Below are positions 55,545-64,000 of a stretch of DNA of 64,000 nt, in pieces; the stretch's first letter is position 1; each line of letters begins with the position of its first letter. This DNA comes from Clarkia xantiana subsp. parviflora. Taxonomy: Eukaryota; Streptophyta; Magnoliopsida; Myrtales; Onagraceae. A program made the translations under genes and the position numbers. The DNA lies in NCBI GenBank assembly GCA_036873135.1, contig JAPTYO010000017.1, positions 1,860,001 to 1,924,000 of the forward strand. The letters run 5' to 3'. The notes beneath the pieces are model-generated. The model saw only the letters and a list, made by a program, of their open reading frames with translations. It searched no databases and had not been told where the DNA came from.

Positions 55545-56261
55545 TCAGTTTTCCGAGAAAAAAAAAAAAAAAAATCAGTTGGCCGGGTTGGGGGAACTCG
55601 GCCAAGTGAAGTCTAATTTTGGAACTCACTTGGTCGGGTTCCCTCAACCCGGCCAGCCCTATATTTGTAATTGGTTTTTTTTCTAGCCTATATTGGTATT
55701 TGGTTGTCCATGTAACCCTATTTTGGTCAAAAACTCAATAATTAGTTTATGAAGTTGCTTGCTACAAAGAGATGAAAATCTTATGTTTGTAAAGTGCAAA
55801 GTGCCAAAATACTACATTTTCGTGTTTGATTTATTTTATGTCTAATATCAGGGAAATTGTAACTTTGTTACACCATTACGTAATTTGATAAGTGTCTTAT
55901 TTGTTATTTATGGATCGTATAACCATAAAACTTATTTGAACACTTTATCAGGTATTGATTGCAACAATCTCAACTATTATATATAATTCTAATAAACATA
56001 TTTTCAATTTAAAATTATTACAAAATAATATTCGACAAATTTTAAAAATTAAATTATATTAAAAAACATAAAAAAAATAAAAATGGTCCTAAATGGTCCT
56101 AATGGTCTAGACCAAAACCACAACCAAAAAGACCAAGACCATTTGTAAATGGTCCAAATGGTCCTGGTTTGGTCCTAGACCATTTGGAGGAGGACCATTT
56201 ATAAATGGTCTTGCATGGTCTTGGTCTGGTCCTGACCAGGACCAGACCACGCTCACCACTA
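54870..56261. mobile_element. Non-autonomous hAT-like element inside C's pol
   Basis: 8-bp target duplication GTGAGTTC (54862-54869 and 56262-56269). Ends TAGGGGTGAGC and GCTCACCACTA are inverted with one mismatch. Subterminal regions are packed with GGTCTTGGTC/GACCATTTAGGACC words on both sides, typical of hAT ends where transposase binds. No transposase is encoded. The centre holds a further fold-back block (55165-55735). Removing the insert rejoins pol in frame (VELSEF to RIHFAPRTA). Confidence 0.92.
55165..55735. repeat. Fold-back block with GC-rich lollipops inside the hAT-like element
   Basis: GAGTTTTTGACCAAAATAG at the left has its inverse CTATTTTGGTCAAAAACTC at the right. The inner arms (ACATGGACAACTAAATACAA) also pair. 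Between them GCCGGGTTGGGGGAACCCGGC-like 21-bp motifs occur five times in both orientations, separated by A/T runs. It may be a second small element nested in the first. No clean target duplication was found for it. Confidence 0.75.
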
Positions 56262-56269
56262 GTGAGTTC

Positions 56270-58153
56270 CGCATTCACTTTGCTCCGAGAACGGCTATTA
56301 AGGGCCAGGCGTTGGCGGATTTCATAGCAGAGTCTACAGCCCCCGATCTAGAAGTAGCGGGCCCTGTAGAGGGGGCAACCACGGAGGTCCCGATAACAGA
56401 GCAGTCAGAACAGCCCGACGCCGAAAATACTTGGGAGATGTATACCGATGGCTCCTCAAATTCAGAAGGATCGGGAGCAGGCTTCGTACTGATACCACCA
56501 GACGGAGGCGAGCCCCTCTGATATGCCTTGGCCTTGACATTTAGGGCCACCAACAATGAAGCTGAATATGAGGCTCTCATCACTGGCCTCAAGATTACTA
56601 AAGGAACGGGAGTTGGTCACTTAAAGGTGAAGTGCGACGCTAGCCTGATCGTGAACCAAGTCCAGGGGCGATAGGAAGCAAAGAGCCCGATAATGAAGAA
56701 ATACCTTCGGGAGGTACAAAACCTGAAGGAGAGTTTCAATAGCTTCGATATTGAGGCGATCCCGAGGGAGGATAACGCAGAAGCAGATGCCTTGAGCAAG
56801 TTTGCCTTGGGGGCACCCCTCGATGAAAGTCGGAAGGTGCATTTCTTGGAGAAGGTGGTCCTGTCAACCACCGATCAGTCGGAGGTATGTGCCATTGAGG
56901 TCGGATCGGAGGAGCCCACTTGGATGACCCCGATAGCCGCGTATCTGACTACGGGGGCAGGCCCCGATGATGAAGTAGCAGCTGGCAAAATACGCCGAAT
57001 CGCGCTCAATTATGTGATGGTTGACAATCAGCTGTATAAAAAGGGGTATTTAACTCCTTATCTGAAATGCGTGGCCGAGCCCGACACAGGTCGGATCCTT
57101 AAGGAGGTGCACGAAGGATATTTGGCCTGTCATGAAGGTGCCCGATCCATCGTGAGGAAAGTGCTGAACCTGGGCTATTACTGGCCCTCGATGAACAAGG
57201 AGGCAACGATGCTAGTCCGATCCTGTGACGCTTGCCAGAAGTATGCCCCGAATATCGTGGCTCCAGCTGCCGATTTGACGTCCATCAAGAGTGCTTGGCC
57301 CTTCGCGCAATGGGGAATCGACTTGGTGGGACCCCTTCCAGTTGAAAAAGGTCAGTGTCTATATTTAGTCGTGGCTATTGATTATTTCTCGAAATGGATA
57401 GAAGCTAAGGCATTGGCCAAGACAACGGGGAACCATATCCTCAAATTCCTCCAGACCCATATCATATCTCGATACGGGATCCCCAAGGTGGTGATCAGCG
57501 ATAATGGTTCCGCGTTTAACGGGGCCCAGTGGAAGGAGTACTTGGAGGAACTGAAAATTGAGAATCGGACAGCCTCTGTCCGTCATGCTCAAACCAATGG
57601 ACAGGTGGAATCAGCCAACAAGATCGTGATGGATGTCCTGAAGAAGAGGGTCCATGCATTGAAGGGCAAATGGCTGGATGAGCTGGAAAATGTGCTTTCG
57701 GCTGTTAGAACGACACCCAAACGATCGACTGGGGAGACTCCGTTTGGCCTTGTTTGTGGCACGGAAGCAGTAGCTCCCGTCGTAATAGCTGTGGCATCCC
57801 ATCGGACGAGCTATTACGAACCTCTCTCGAATGATGAAATGAGGCTTCTGGACTTGGACTTGGTCGAAGAAAAGAGGCGGAGTGCCGAGGAGGCCCAAGC
57901 CCGGATGCGCTTGGCAACAGCCCGATATTATAATCGACGAGTCAAGTCTCGACAGTTCTTTGTCGGGGAACTGGTCTGGCGTCGGAACGAGTTTACCTTT
58001 TTGGATCGGATCAACAAGATGTCACCAAAATTGGAAGGGCCTTATAAGGTCGTGGGGATGCCAGCTCGGAATGCGTACAATTTGGAAGACCTCGATGGCA
58101 TTGTGTTGAAGCATTATTTTAGTGGAGAACACTTGAAGAAATGCCATGTTTGA
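56270..58153 (+). pseudogene. pol: Element C aRNase H and integrase
   Basis: Archaeal-type RNase H begins MYTDGSSNSEGSGAGF (56439-56486), with stops near 56519 and 56672. From 56693 the frame is open for 486 codons to TGA at 58151-58153. It covers the end of RNase H, integrase zinc-binding region (CHEGARSIVRKVLNLGYYWP; SCDACQKYAP), core (WGIDLVGPLP, VISDNG, NGQVESANK) and a C-terminal domain (SRQFFVGELVWRRNEF). The three catalytic acids are present. The integrase part may still be intact in itself, but nothing upstream could translate into it. Confidence 0.93.
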
Positions 58154-58155
58154 TA

Positions 58156-58310
58156 TTAAGTCGCCTTCAGTGGTGCAAGTTGTTTATTAAGTCGCCTTCA
58201 GTGGTGCAAGTTATTTATTAAGTCGCCTTCAGTGGTGCAAGTTGTTTATTAAGTCGCCTTCAGTGGTGCAAGTTGTGTATTAAGTCGCTTTCAGTGGTGC
58301 AAGTTGAGCC
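58156..58310. repeat. 31-bp tandem repeat, 5 copies, starting at the pol stop (element C)
   Basis: TTAAGTCGCCTTCAGTGGTG plus CAAGTTGTTTA, units at 58156, 58187 and so on. The first begins three bases after the pol stop. Element A has a single copy at the same place (ATTAAGTCGCCGCGAATGGC on the minus strand from about 3143). Confidence 0.95.
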
Positions 58311-58374
58311 ATCAATGAATAAGGAGGTTGCTTCCGACAAGACTATGCTAAGACTTATCATTCTAAGTATGCTT

Positions 58375-58900
58375 AAATCGCCTTAAGTGGTGTAGTCAAA
58401 TCGCCTTAAGTGGCGTGGTTCCGCCTTAAATGGCATGGTTAAATCGCCTTAAGTGGCGTGGTTCCGCCTTAAATGGCATGATTAAATCGCCTTAAGTGGC
58501 GTGGTTCCGCCTTAAACGGCATGATTAAATCGCCTTAAGTGGCGTGGTTCCGCCTTAAACGGCATGATTAAATCGCCTTAAGTGGCGTGGTTCTGCCTTA
58601 AATGGCATGATTAAATCGCCTTAAGTGGCGTGGTTTCGCCTTAAGGGGCACGATTAAATCGCCTTAAGTGGTGTGGATAAGTTGCCTTAAGGGGCACGAT
58701 TAAATCGCCTTAAGTGGTATGGATAAGTTGCCTTAAGGGGCACGATTAAATCGCCTTAAGTGGTGTGGATAAGTTGCCTAAGGGGCACGATTAAATCGCC
58801 TTAAGTGGTGTGGGTAAAATGTCTCAAGTGACGCGTCGAAATTACTCTATGTGATATGATCGAATTGCCTTAAGTGGCGTAGTTAATTCACCTTAAGTGG
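58375..58900. repeat. 43-bp tandem array with CGCCTTAAGTGGCG core (element C)
   Basis: TAAATCGCCTTAAGTGGCGT plus GGTTCCGCCTTAAAnGGCATGAT at 43-bp spacing (starts 58441, 58484, 58527 and on). It passes into a shorter variant with GATAAGTTGCCTTAAGGGGC. The core is a near-palindrome. The array ends just before the stop codon of the antisense gene. Confidence 0.95.
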
Positions 58901-58911
58901 TGCAGTGATGA

Positions 58912-59877
58912 TCAGAACCAAAAAAGATTGATTTTATAAAGATCTAGGAGGTTCGCAACAAAAAAGGAAATTACAAGGATTCGAAAATAAAGCAACCAAG
59001 CTTGATCCTTGGCAGCGTCGAGGGAAGCAGGGTCCACGAGGTCCGTGGCAGAAGGCTCCGTGGTCGGAGTATCGGACCCTGGAAGATTGGCCGCGGGAGG
59101 ATCGGACTCTGGGAAGTCAGCCGGTGAAGGGTCGATCATCGGGGGCTCAGTTGTCGGGAGTTCTGCACTTGGAGGTTCCACCGTGCCTTCAGCACCCGCA
59201 GCCCCCCCGGGGGTGTTGGCCCCGTCGCTCTCAACAGAAAGGTTGAAGTACCTCTCCGCGAAGGGGGCGAGGGTCTGAGACTTGGTGAAATCGATGGCAC
59301 CACCATACTCCAGATGGAGCTCCTCGACAGCGTTAAGCAGGGTGGTCTCCACCTCCGCTGTACAGAACTTCACTGCATCCAGTTGGAAAGCCTCGGAGCC
59401 CCGATAATCTTCCCGTCCCTTGGCCTCAGCCTCGGCCAGCTTGGTGGGAAACTCAGCAAGTTCCCGCTCCATCTGTCGGGACCGACTGGCGAGAAGGACT
59501 TTCTCAGCCTCCAGCTCCGCCTTGACATCCTCGAGGGCTTTCTTCTCAGCTTCCAGCCCCGTCTTGGCGTCCTCGAGGGCCTTCTTCTCGAGGACAAGCC
59601 TGTCCCGATCCTCCGCGCGCCCCTGCTGCTCTTCCTGGAGCCTCTGCCGCTCCTGCTTCAGCAGCCTCTCAAAGTCGTGGACCTGCCTCAGGAGGTCCCG
59701 AGTCTTCTGGTTAAGGAGGGCCTGCTCCTTAACCAACTTCCCCTTTGACGACTCGGAGGCAGCCAAATCCTCCTTGAGCTTGGCCAAGACCTTGGGGGCC
59801 GCCTTGGCACGCTCCTGCTCCAGGGCCTCCTCCAAGGCCACGACATACCCGAAACAGCGATGTTGGTCCGCCATTTC
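58912..59877 (-). CDS. Antisense gene of element C, coiled-coil exon
   Basis: Last exon, open from the acceptor at 59877 to TAG/TAA-type stop at 58912 with no break. It starts EMADQQHRCFGY-like (EMADQHRCFGYVVALEEALE), then a heptad coiled coil of about 150 residues with KKALEDAKTGLEAEKKALED repeats. A conserved block follows (GREDYRGSEAFQLDAVKFC, AVEELHLEY, LAPFAERYFNL), then a Pro/Thr-rich tail and a hydrophobic end (LVISFFVANLLDLY). Same plan as 1418-2110 in A. An oligomerising role is inferred from the coiled coil; the activity is unknown. Confidence 0.8.
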   Translation of the reverse strand, partial: EMADQHRCFGYVVALEEALEQERAKAAPKVLAKLKEDLAASESSKGKLVKEQALLNQKTRDLLRQVHDFERLLKQERQRLQEEQQGRAEDRDRLVLEKKALEDAKTGLEAEKKALEDVKAELEAEKVLLASRSRQMERELAEFPTKLAEAEAKGREDYRGSEAFQLDAVKFCTAEVETTLLNAVEELHLEYGGAIDFTKSQTLAPFAERYFNLSVESDGANTPGGAAGAEGTVEPPSAELPTTEPPMIDPSPADFPESDPPAANLPGSDTPTTEPSATDLVDPASLDAAKDQAWLLYFRILVISFFVANLLDLYKINLFWF

Positions 59878-59957
59878 CTGTGAAGAAGAAGATAAGAGGT
59901 CAGTACACGAAAATATTTTGCCTTATATATACTAAGTGTAAAGACAGGAAACCTTAC
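59878..59957 (-). other. Intron of the antisense gene in element C
   Basis: Donor GTGGAG|GTAAGG, acceptor TTCACAG|GAAATGG, 80 nt. Same codon position as the intron 1334-1417 in A. A and C differ in sequence but keep both splice sites. Confidence 0.85.
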
Positions 59958-60990
59958 CTCCACGCGACGAACGGCCATGGCGCGAATATCCGCGTGGATG
60001 TCCTCTCGAGCCAGGGAGAGCGGGAGCTTCATAGATGGTGGAACTGAGCCTGCCAGTAGGTGCAGACCCAGTTCCGTGGACACATCATCCCGACGCAGCG
60101 GGACCCCCCGCAACGACTCGATCGGAGTCCAAGGAGCCGCCGCCTGGTCGGGGGAGTAAAGCTGGTAGAAGCTCCCGTCCAAGGAGAGAGGGGGAACGAC
60201 GCCCTGAGTATCGGAGGTGCGGGCCTCCGAGCCGCCATGAGAACCCGCCAGCTCCTCGGGAGTTAGGCTCAAGACCGGCGACAGCTGCTGTGCTGGAGAA
60301 GACGGAGGCGGCCCTTCGGGAGTCGGCTCCGGCGGGGTTTGCCTCGCCCCCCGACGACGAATCAGGGGCTGGCCCCCGCTCGCCTCCTCAGAAGAGTGAG
60401 AGACGTCCAGGTCAAGAACCCGACGGAACTGACCGTCCGTCGGGGCGTCTTCAGTCCCCGATCCTCCTGGGGCTGGAAGAGAAATGAGGGGCTCTCCGAC
60501 CTGGGCGTTGGAGGGTGGCACCTCCGCCGAAGCTCCAGCTCCCGATTGACCTGCAGCTGGATGACGAGAAGCTTCAGAAATAAAGTCAGGAAGTTGATCA
60601 GGTTCCTTACACCAAATGACGCGACGGGAGAGGTACTGGTCCTTCCCGTAATAATTGTAGTATCCCGCTTTGAGGACGCGGGGACTTTTCCTTGCAGGAT
60701 GCGTTTGATCCCTTCGATCCTGGCTCCTTTATCGGAGGGGATTAACTCCTTAGGAATATGCCTCCTGTACAATTGAATTGCTAAGCGGAGTTGTTTACCT
60801 TCCTCCGGAGTCTTGGTGTTGAATATCTGCTCCATCTTCTCCACCCGGGCCCGTTTGATTTGCTCCGAGGTGGGAGGTGCCGACGAGGAGGCGGCCCTCT
60901 TTGAAGACTTCCTCTTCCTCGCGGGGCGTGGGACAGTATCAGTCTCCGCCTGCTTAAGCACGAGATTGGTCAGCAATGATACCTTCTTAG
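59958..60990 (-). pseudogene. Antisense gene of element C, middle exon
   Basis: From the acceptor at 60990: KKVSLLTNLVLKQAETDTV, a basic RKRKSSKR stretch, then PEEGKQLRLAIQLYRRHIPK and GARIEGIKRILQGK. One base is missing near 60690; after it the frame continues RVLKAGYYNYYGKDQYLSRR, a Pro/Ser/Gly-rich linker, DPIESLRGVPL-like PWTPIESLRGVPLRRDD, and SLAREDIHADIRAMAVRRVE up to the donor. All blocks line up with 539-1333 in A. Confidence 0.75.
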
Positions 60991-61028
60991 CTGCAAAGAC
61001 GAAAACGAAAAGACAGTTAGAATATTAC
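60991..61028 (-). other. Candidate short intron in antisense gene of C
   Basis: GTAATATTCTAAC..TTCGTCTTTGCAG, 38 nt, matching 199-235 in A. The upstream frame ends in TAA at its donor (GGGTAA), so the downstream part can only be reached by splicing. Confidence 0.45.
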
Positions 61029-61930
61029 CCAAGGAACGAGGTTAGAAGGGCCGTCGAAGAGTTGACCCCGGACACGATATCAAGGAGTCGGATCCCGGTC
61101 AGAACCAAGTCCCGCTCCCCGATGGAGTTGGCGTCGAGGTGAGCGAAAGAGTCCCCCCAACGATAAAGCTGGATGCAGTGGAGAATCTGGAAATCCTCCT
61201 CGGAGTAAGTGTGGAAAGCGGGAGCAGGGTCCGCCTCAACCTCCCATCAGGGCCATGGGATGGAGCTGTTTCGGATGAAGAAATAGCTCCTCTTCCAGCC
61301 ACTGTTATCGGGCCCCGAGTCGGTGATGAGCCCCCGACCCTTGGCGACCTTCCAGGTGTCAAGAGTTGCGCCTTGCTCCACTTAGGCATCCGCGGGTAGA
61401 AGGCGCAGACCCCGGCATCATTACATTTTAGCCCGTAGAAGGTCCGGAAGAGTCGGAGGCTGTAGGGCCATTGTTGACGGAAGCAAAGGACGCGGAAAGC
61501 ATTCCACACGCGGATGGCGTGGGGGGAGAAAGTAGTCGGATGTGTTTTGTAATGTGTACACATCTCGACTATGTCCCCACAAAAGGGGAATCGGATCCCT
61601 GCCGATATTTGCCCGGTGGAGACAAATACCTCCCCTTCCCGGGGATGAGTGGCCACAGAGTCACCCGGGACGCGGGGCCAAGGAAAAGGGAAGCGAGGCT
61701 CCCAGGTGGAAGTAATGCACCCCTCCCGGAGAGCTGCATCATAGGCAGTGTCGGAAATCTCATTGCAAGCATAATCGAACTTGAAGGGCTTCCTCCCCCC
61801 GGAACTGGACTCACCGTCCAGAAAAGGCACAGTCGATTTCCGCAAAAGTTCGGGTAAGTTTATTGAGATAAAAAGAAAAACTATGCTAACAAGTCTCTTC
61901 GGAATCGAAGGAGAAAATCTTACCAGACAT
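61029..61930 (-). pseudogene. Antisense gene of element C, upstream exons with PF04195-like domain
   Basis: The first ATG after the gene's own TATA box is at 61930 (ATGTCTG followed at once by donor-like GTAAGA). The main coding part reads SSGGRKPFKFDYACNEISDT, EPRFPFPWPRVPGD, then a block close to the Pfam family PF04195 'putative gypsy type transposon': EVFVSTGQISAGIRFPFCGD, CTHYKTHPTTFSPHAIRVWN, FRVLCFRQQWPYSLRLFRTF. A frameshift near 61365 follows; the next frame gives GLITDSGPDNSGWKRSYFF, the usual end of that domain. Then comes TGA (shared with A at 1-3) and QLYRWGDSF..GIRLLD. Identification of the Pfam family is from memory. Confidence 0.7.
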
Positions 61931-62075
61931 GTTGAATCAGAGAAGAAAGGGTGATCTTGATGGTCGGAGCTTCCGGTCGCCGGAGTGTTGATCAGAGAAA
62001 GAAAGGAGAGCTCGAGCTTTTGAAAATACAGAGAATGAAACGGTAAAGGAGAACTGAATAGTGCCAAGATTTGGG

Positions 62076-62086
62076 GTTTTATATGA
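62076..62086 (-). promoter_or_regulatory. TATA box of the antisense gene in element C
   Basis: TCATATAAAAC on the minus strand, 146 nt upstream of the first ATG (61930). The leader between them is CT-rich and has no ATG. It lies inside the element, about 330 bp from the 3' LTR, and is separate from the LTR promoter. Confidence 0.55.
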
Positions 62087-62410
62087 GAGAGGACAGCCCA
62101 AGAGACGTTGCAATCTGAACCGTTGAAGATTAAACGCCTCAATCTGAATCGTCGAAGCACTAGAGACAAAACGGCTATAAAGTGCTTTTTTAGAAAAAAC
62201 AGGCACGGGTACCTAAACCGTCGCTGCGTCATCTGCTGCATTTAATAGTTGAGTGACCGACAAATCTTTTCGGATTCGGTGGTTATCCTCGGAATATCGG
62301 GGAATCCTGGAGGAGGAGATCTGCTTCAGAAGATTTTTCGGAAAGTCAAAACCCTCCGATACCGATATCGGGAGGCCCGGAACTGGAAGACACGACGAAC
62401 TATATGTCTT

Positions 62411-62419
62411 GGGGGCAAA
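62411..62419 (+). other. Polypurine tract of element C
   Basis: GGGGGCAAA directly before the 3' LTR; the same form as in D. Confidence 0.8.
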
Positions 62420-63084
62420 TGATGGGTTTTGATATAGCCGTTAGGCCCATTAACGGTGACTAAACGGCGAAGTAGGCCCACTGGGCCCCAAACGAGGCTT
62501 AGAAGACCAATACGAAGAGTCCCGACAAGGTCGGTCCCGATATATGAGCTGAACGCTCCCGATATTATGCCTTTGAGTAGGCCCCAATGATATGTCTTTC
62601 AGTAGGCCCCGATGATATGCCTTTAAGTAGGCCCCGATATTGAATCCCTGAGAAGATTGGCCCTGTCCCGATGACGAGGTGCCCCGAGCGGTGACCAAAG
62701 GAGATAACTCTAGAGTCCCCGACTTCCCTCGAGACTTGCCACCAGAGCATGAGGCCGAGAAATACGCCCACTATCGACATAGTGGGGAAGTGGCCAGAAA
62801 AGACGGAACGTGGGTTAATGGCCGAGATAAGCGGAACGTGGCAGTTATCCCAACAGGTAACTGAGGTAACCCCTCCCCTATATAATGGAAGGAGTTACCT
62901 CAGGATTGATATGTTCACATAATTACATACTGATACTTGCTTGCCTTCCTCGAGATACTCATTTAAGCACCGGAGAGGGATTCTGGGTCACCGCCCGGTC
63001 TATCCCCTTCTTGCAGGATTACTTGGAGCGAAGGAGTTCGGATTTCCGTCAAGGACGTACCGGAGTTCCAACCGTGATCCAACA
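62420..63084 (+). repeat. 3' LTR of element C (665 bp)
   Basis: TGATGGGTTTTGATA..GTGATCCAACA; 25 bp longer than the 5' LTR because of a third copy of the TAGGCCCCGATGATATG unit. Confidence 0.96.
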
Positions 63085-64000
63085 CCCACAAGGTTTTTGA
63101 TTAAATGGCTACAACAAGTTAGTTCAACAAGATAGGCCAAAATTTGGCTAAGAGCTGAAAATTTATAAACATGATTGTAAGTTGTAATACTCCCCTCATG
63201 TATGGTGATCATTATGTTGACATGTTGCATCATGATGTAGTTAGTGTTCAAACATGCTTGACGTTGATTGTTGATAGTTGATAGTTGATCATTGTTATCT
63301 CCATCATGATGAAACACTTAGAAAATATTTCCTGGTAGTCGACTCTTCCTACTTGACATATGTCGTCTGTCGTCTGCTATCATGGTGAAACACTTAGAAA
63401 ATATATCCTGATAGTTGACGCTTGCTACTTACGTCTGCTATCATGGTGAAACACTTAGAATATATTTCTTGATAGTTGACGCTTGCTACTTACGTCTGCT
63501 ATCATGGTGAGACACTTAGAACATATTTCTTTGCTCAGCTTAACTCCATGACCATACAAGTATAGTGACTAGCATGTCATCAACCCATGCACGCGTCCAC
63601 TTGATATCTTAAACATGATTATTGTAGAAGTCGAATTCAATCTTCTCTTGACTAATAGGAACATACGCCGTGGACGTGACATTTGCACGCGTGTTCGTTG
63701 CGCGCGTCGCTTATTTCACACATGATTGTTGCGTGCGTGATATAGTATCTTGAACAATTAGAATTTCCCAAGCATGTTAAAGCATATATTGTAGTATTTA
63801 AACAATGATGTAGCATTATGTAAGCGTGTCACTTGTCACGTACGTGCTGGACGCGTGCGCACTCGTCGCGCATGTTATATCCACTTGAACGTCAACATAT
63901 ATGTTGTAGTCCTGCATTAATTAGAAGATATATGCAAGTATAAACTTTAGTGCCATAATCATATTCGCACTTGTTACCTTAGATAAAGGTGTAGTATCAT
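63085..64000 (-). mobile_element. Element E internal region, right of element C
   Basis: Continues E from 50638 after the CCCAC duplication. Similar to D around 17440-18410 by shared words (ATACTnCCCTnATGnATnGT; GTTGACATGTTGC). No coding seen up to the window edge; E's gag should lie further right. Confidence 0.7.
63313..63530. repeat. 61-bp repeats with ACACTTAGAAAATATTTC motif (element E)
   Basis: Units at 63389, 63450 and 63511 are spaced exactly 61 bp and include TATCATGGTGAAACACTTAG and TGATAGTTGACGCTTGCTAC. A further, more distant copy is at 63313. Confidence 0.88.

Larger units (their letters stand above)
50639..63084 (+). mobile_element. Element C: complete Tat-type gypsy element with antisense gene, decayed
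   Basis: LTRs 50639-51278 and 62420-63084, flanked by CCCAC at 50634-50638 and 63085-63089. PBS 51279-51296; gag-pol on plus 51315-58153, split by a hAT-like insert; two tandem arrays 58156-58900; antisense gene 62086-58912; polypurine tract 62411-62419. Overall 12446 bp including 1392 bp of insert. LTRs differ by about 17 substitutions by eye plus one 25-bp repeat unit, suggesting a fairly recent insertion, yet pol carries many stops. Perhaps it inserted already defective, using proteins of a relative such as A. Confidence 0.96.

Noticed and set aside
51315..58153. Stops in C's gag-pol as programmed readthrough
   Set aside because: The stops fall within conserved domains, and A has sense codons at the same places; they are decay.
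58156..58900. Regular direct repeats that could suggest a CRISPR array
   Set aside because: Units are contiguous without unique spacers, next to a plant retrotransposon pol gene.
59314..59748. Plus-strand leucine-rich ORFs at 59314-59935 opposite the coiled coil in C
   Set aside because: They are complements of the GAG/AAG-rich coiled-coil codons, read as CTC/CTT leucines.

Overview
The window is nuclear plant DNA made almost entirely of transposable elements nested in one another. LTR retrotransposons of the Ty3/gypsy Tat type, Ty1/copia elements with a tRNA-iMet-type primer site, plant TATA boxes and GT..AG introns, a hAT-like element and a Mutator-like MITE all point to a flowering plant, probably a dicot. 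No ordinary host gene, rRNA or tRNA could be supported. I do not name a species.

Layout. 1-9615: element A, a Tat-type gypsy element on the minus strand. Its gag-pol is nearly intact (8801-3146). Two tandem-repeat arrays and a convergent plus-strand spliced gene (1-2110) follow, and its 3' LTR lies left of the window. A is inserted in element B (9616-16137 plus 24186 to about 25088), an older pol-less relative with its own antisense gene, repeat arrays, broken gag/protease and a right LTR. B also carries element D (16138-24185, TSD GGTAT), which has two LTRs and a scrambled gag but no pol. 25089-28101 is AT-rich DNA holding a poly(A)-tailed retrocopy (25667-27232, 9-bp TSD) with an unrecognised proline-rich ORF. 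28102-36374 is copia element F. 36375-38526 holds what looks like the 5' LTR, primer site and leader of another element (H), into which a second copia copy, G (38527-46975, TSD CCTAC), inserted. 47317-48985 is the 3' end of a further gypsy element (J), with a Mutator-like MITE (48331-48855, 9-bp TSD) in it. Element E (from 48986, a relative of D) interrupts J. E is interrupted by element C (50639-63084, TSD CCCAC), a complete but decayed Tat element whose pol contains a hAT-like element (54870-56261, 8-bp TSD).

How the parts work together. In A and C the sense transcript from the LTR TATA box encodes Gag, protease, RT, two RNase H domains and integrase. Between pol and the 3' LTR both carry tandem repeats and a gene on the opposite strand. 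That gene has introns in matching places, a domain like the Pfam family 'putative gypsy type transposon' (PF04195), a proline-rich linker and a long coiled coil. In C it has its own TATA box and a pyrimidine-rich leader, so the element looks like two convergent transcription units that meet at the tandem repeats. B keeps recognisable remnants of the same antisense gene; D and E are non-autonomous relatives.

Most interesting points: the promoter-bearing, spliced antisense gene of the Tat elements; the tandem repeats that appear to have grown from the end of the integrase coding region; the retrocopy with an unknown ORF; and a nesting order that dates the insertions relative to one another.
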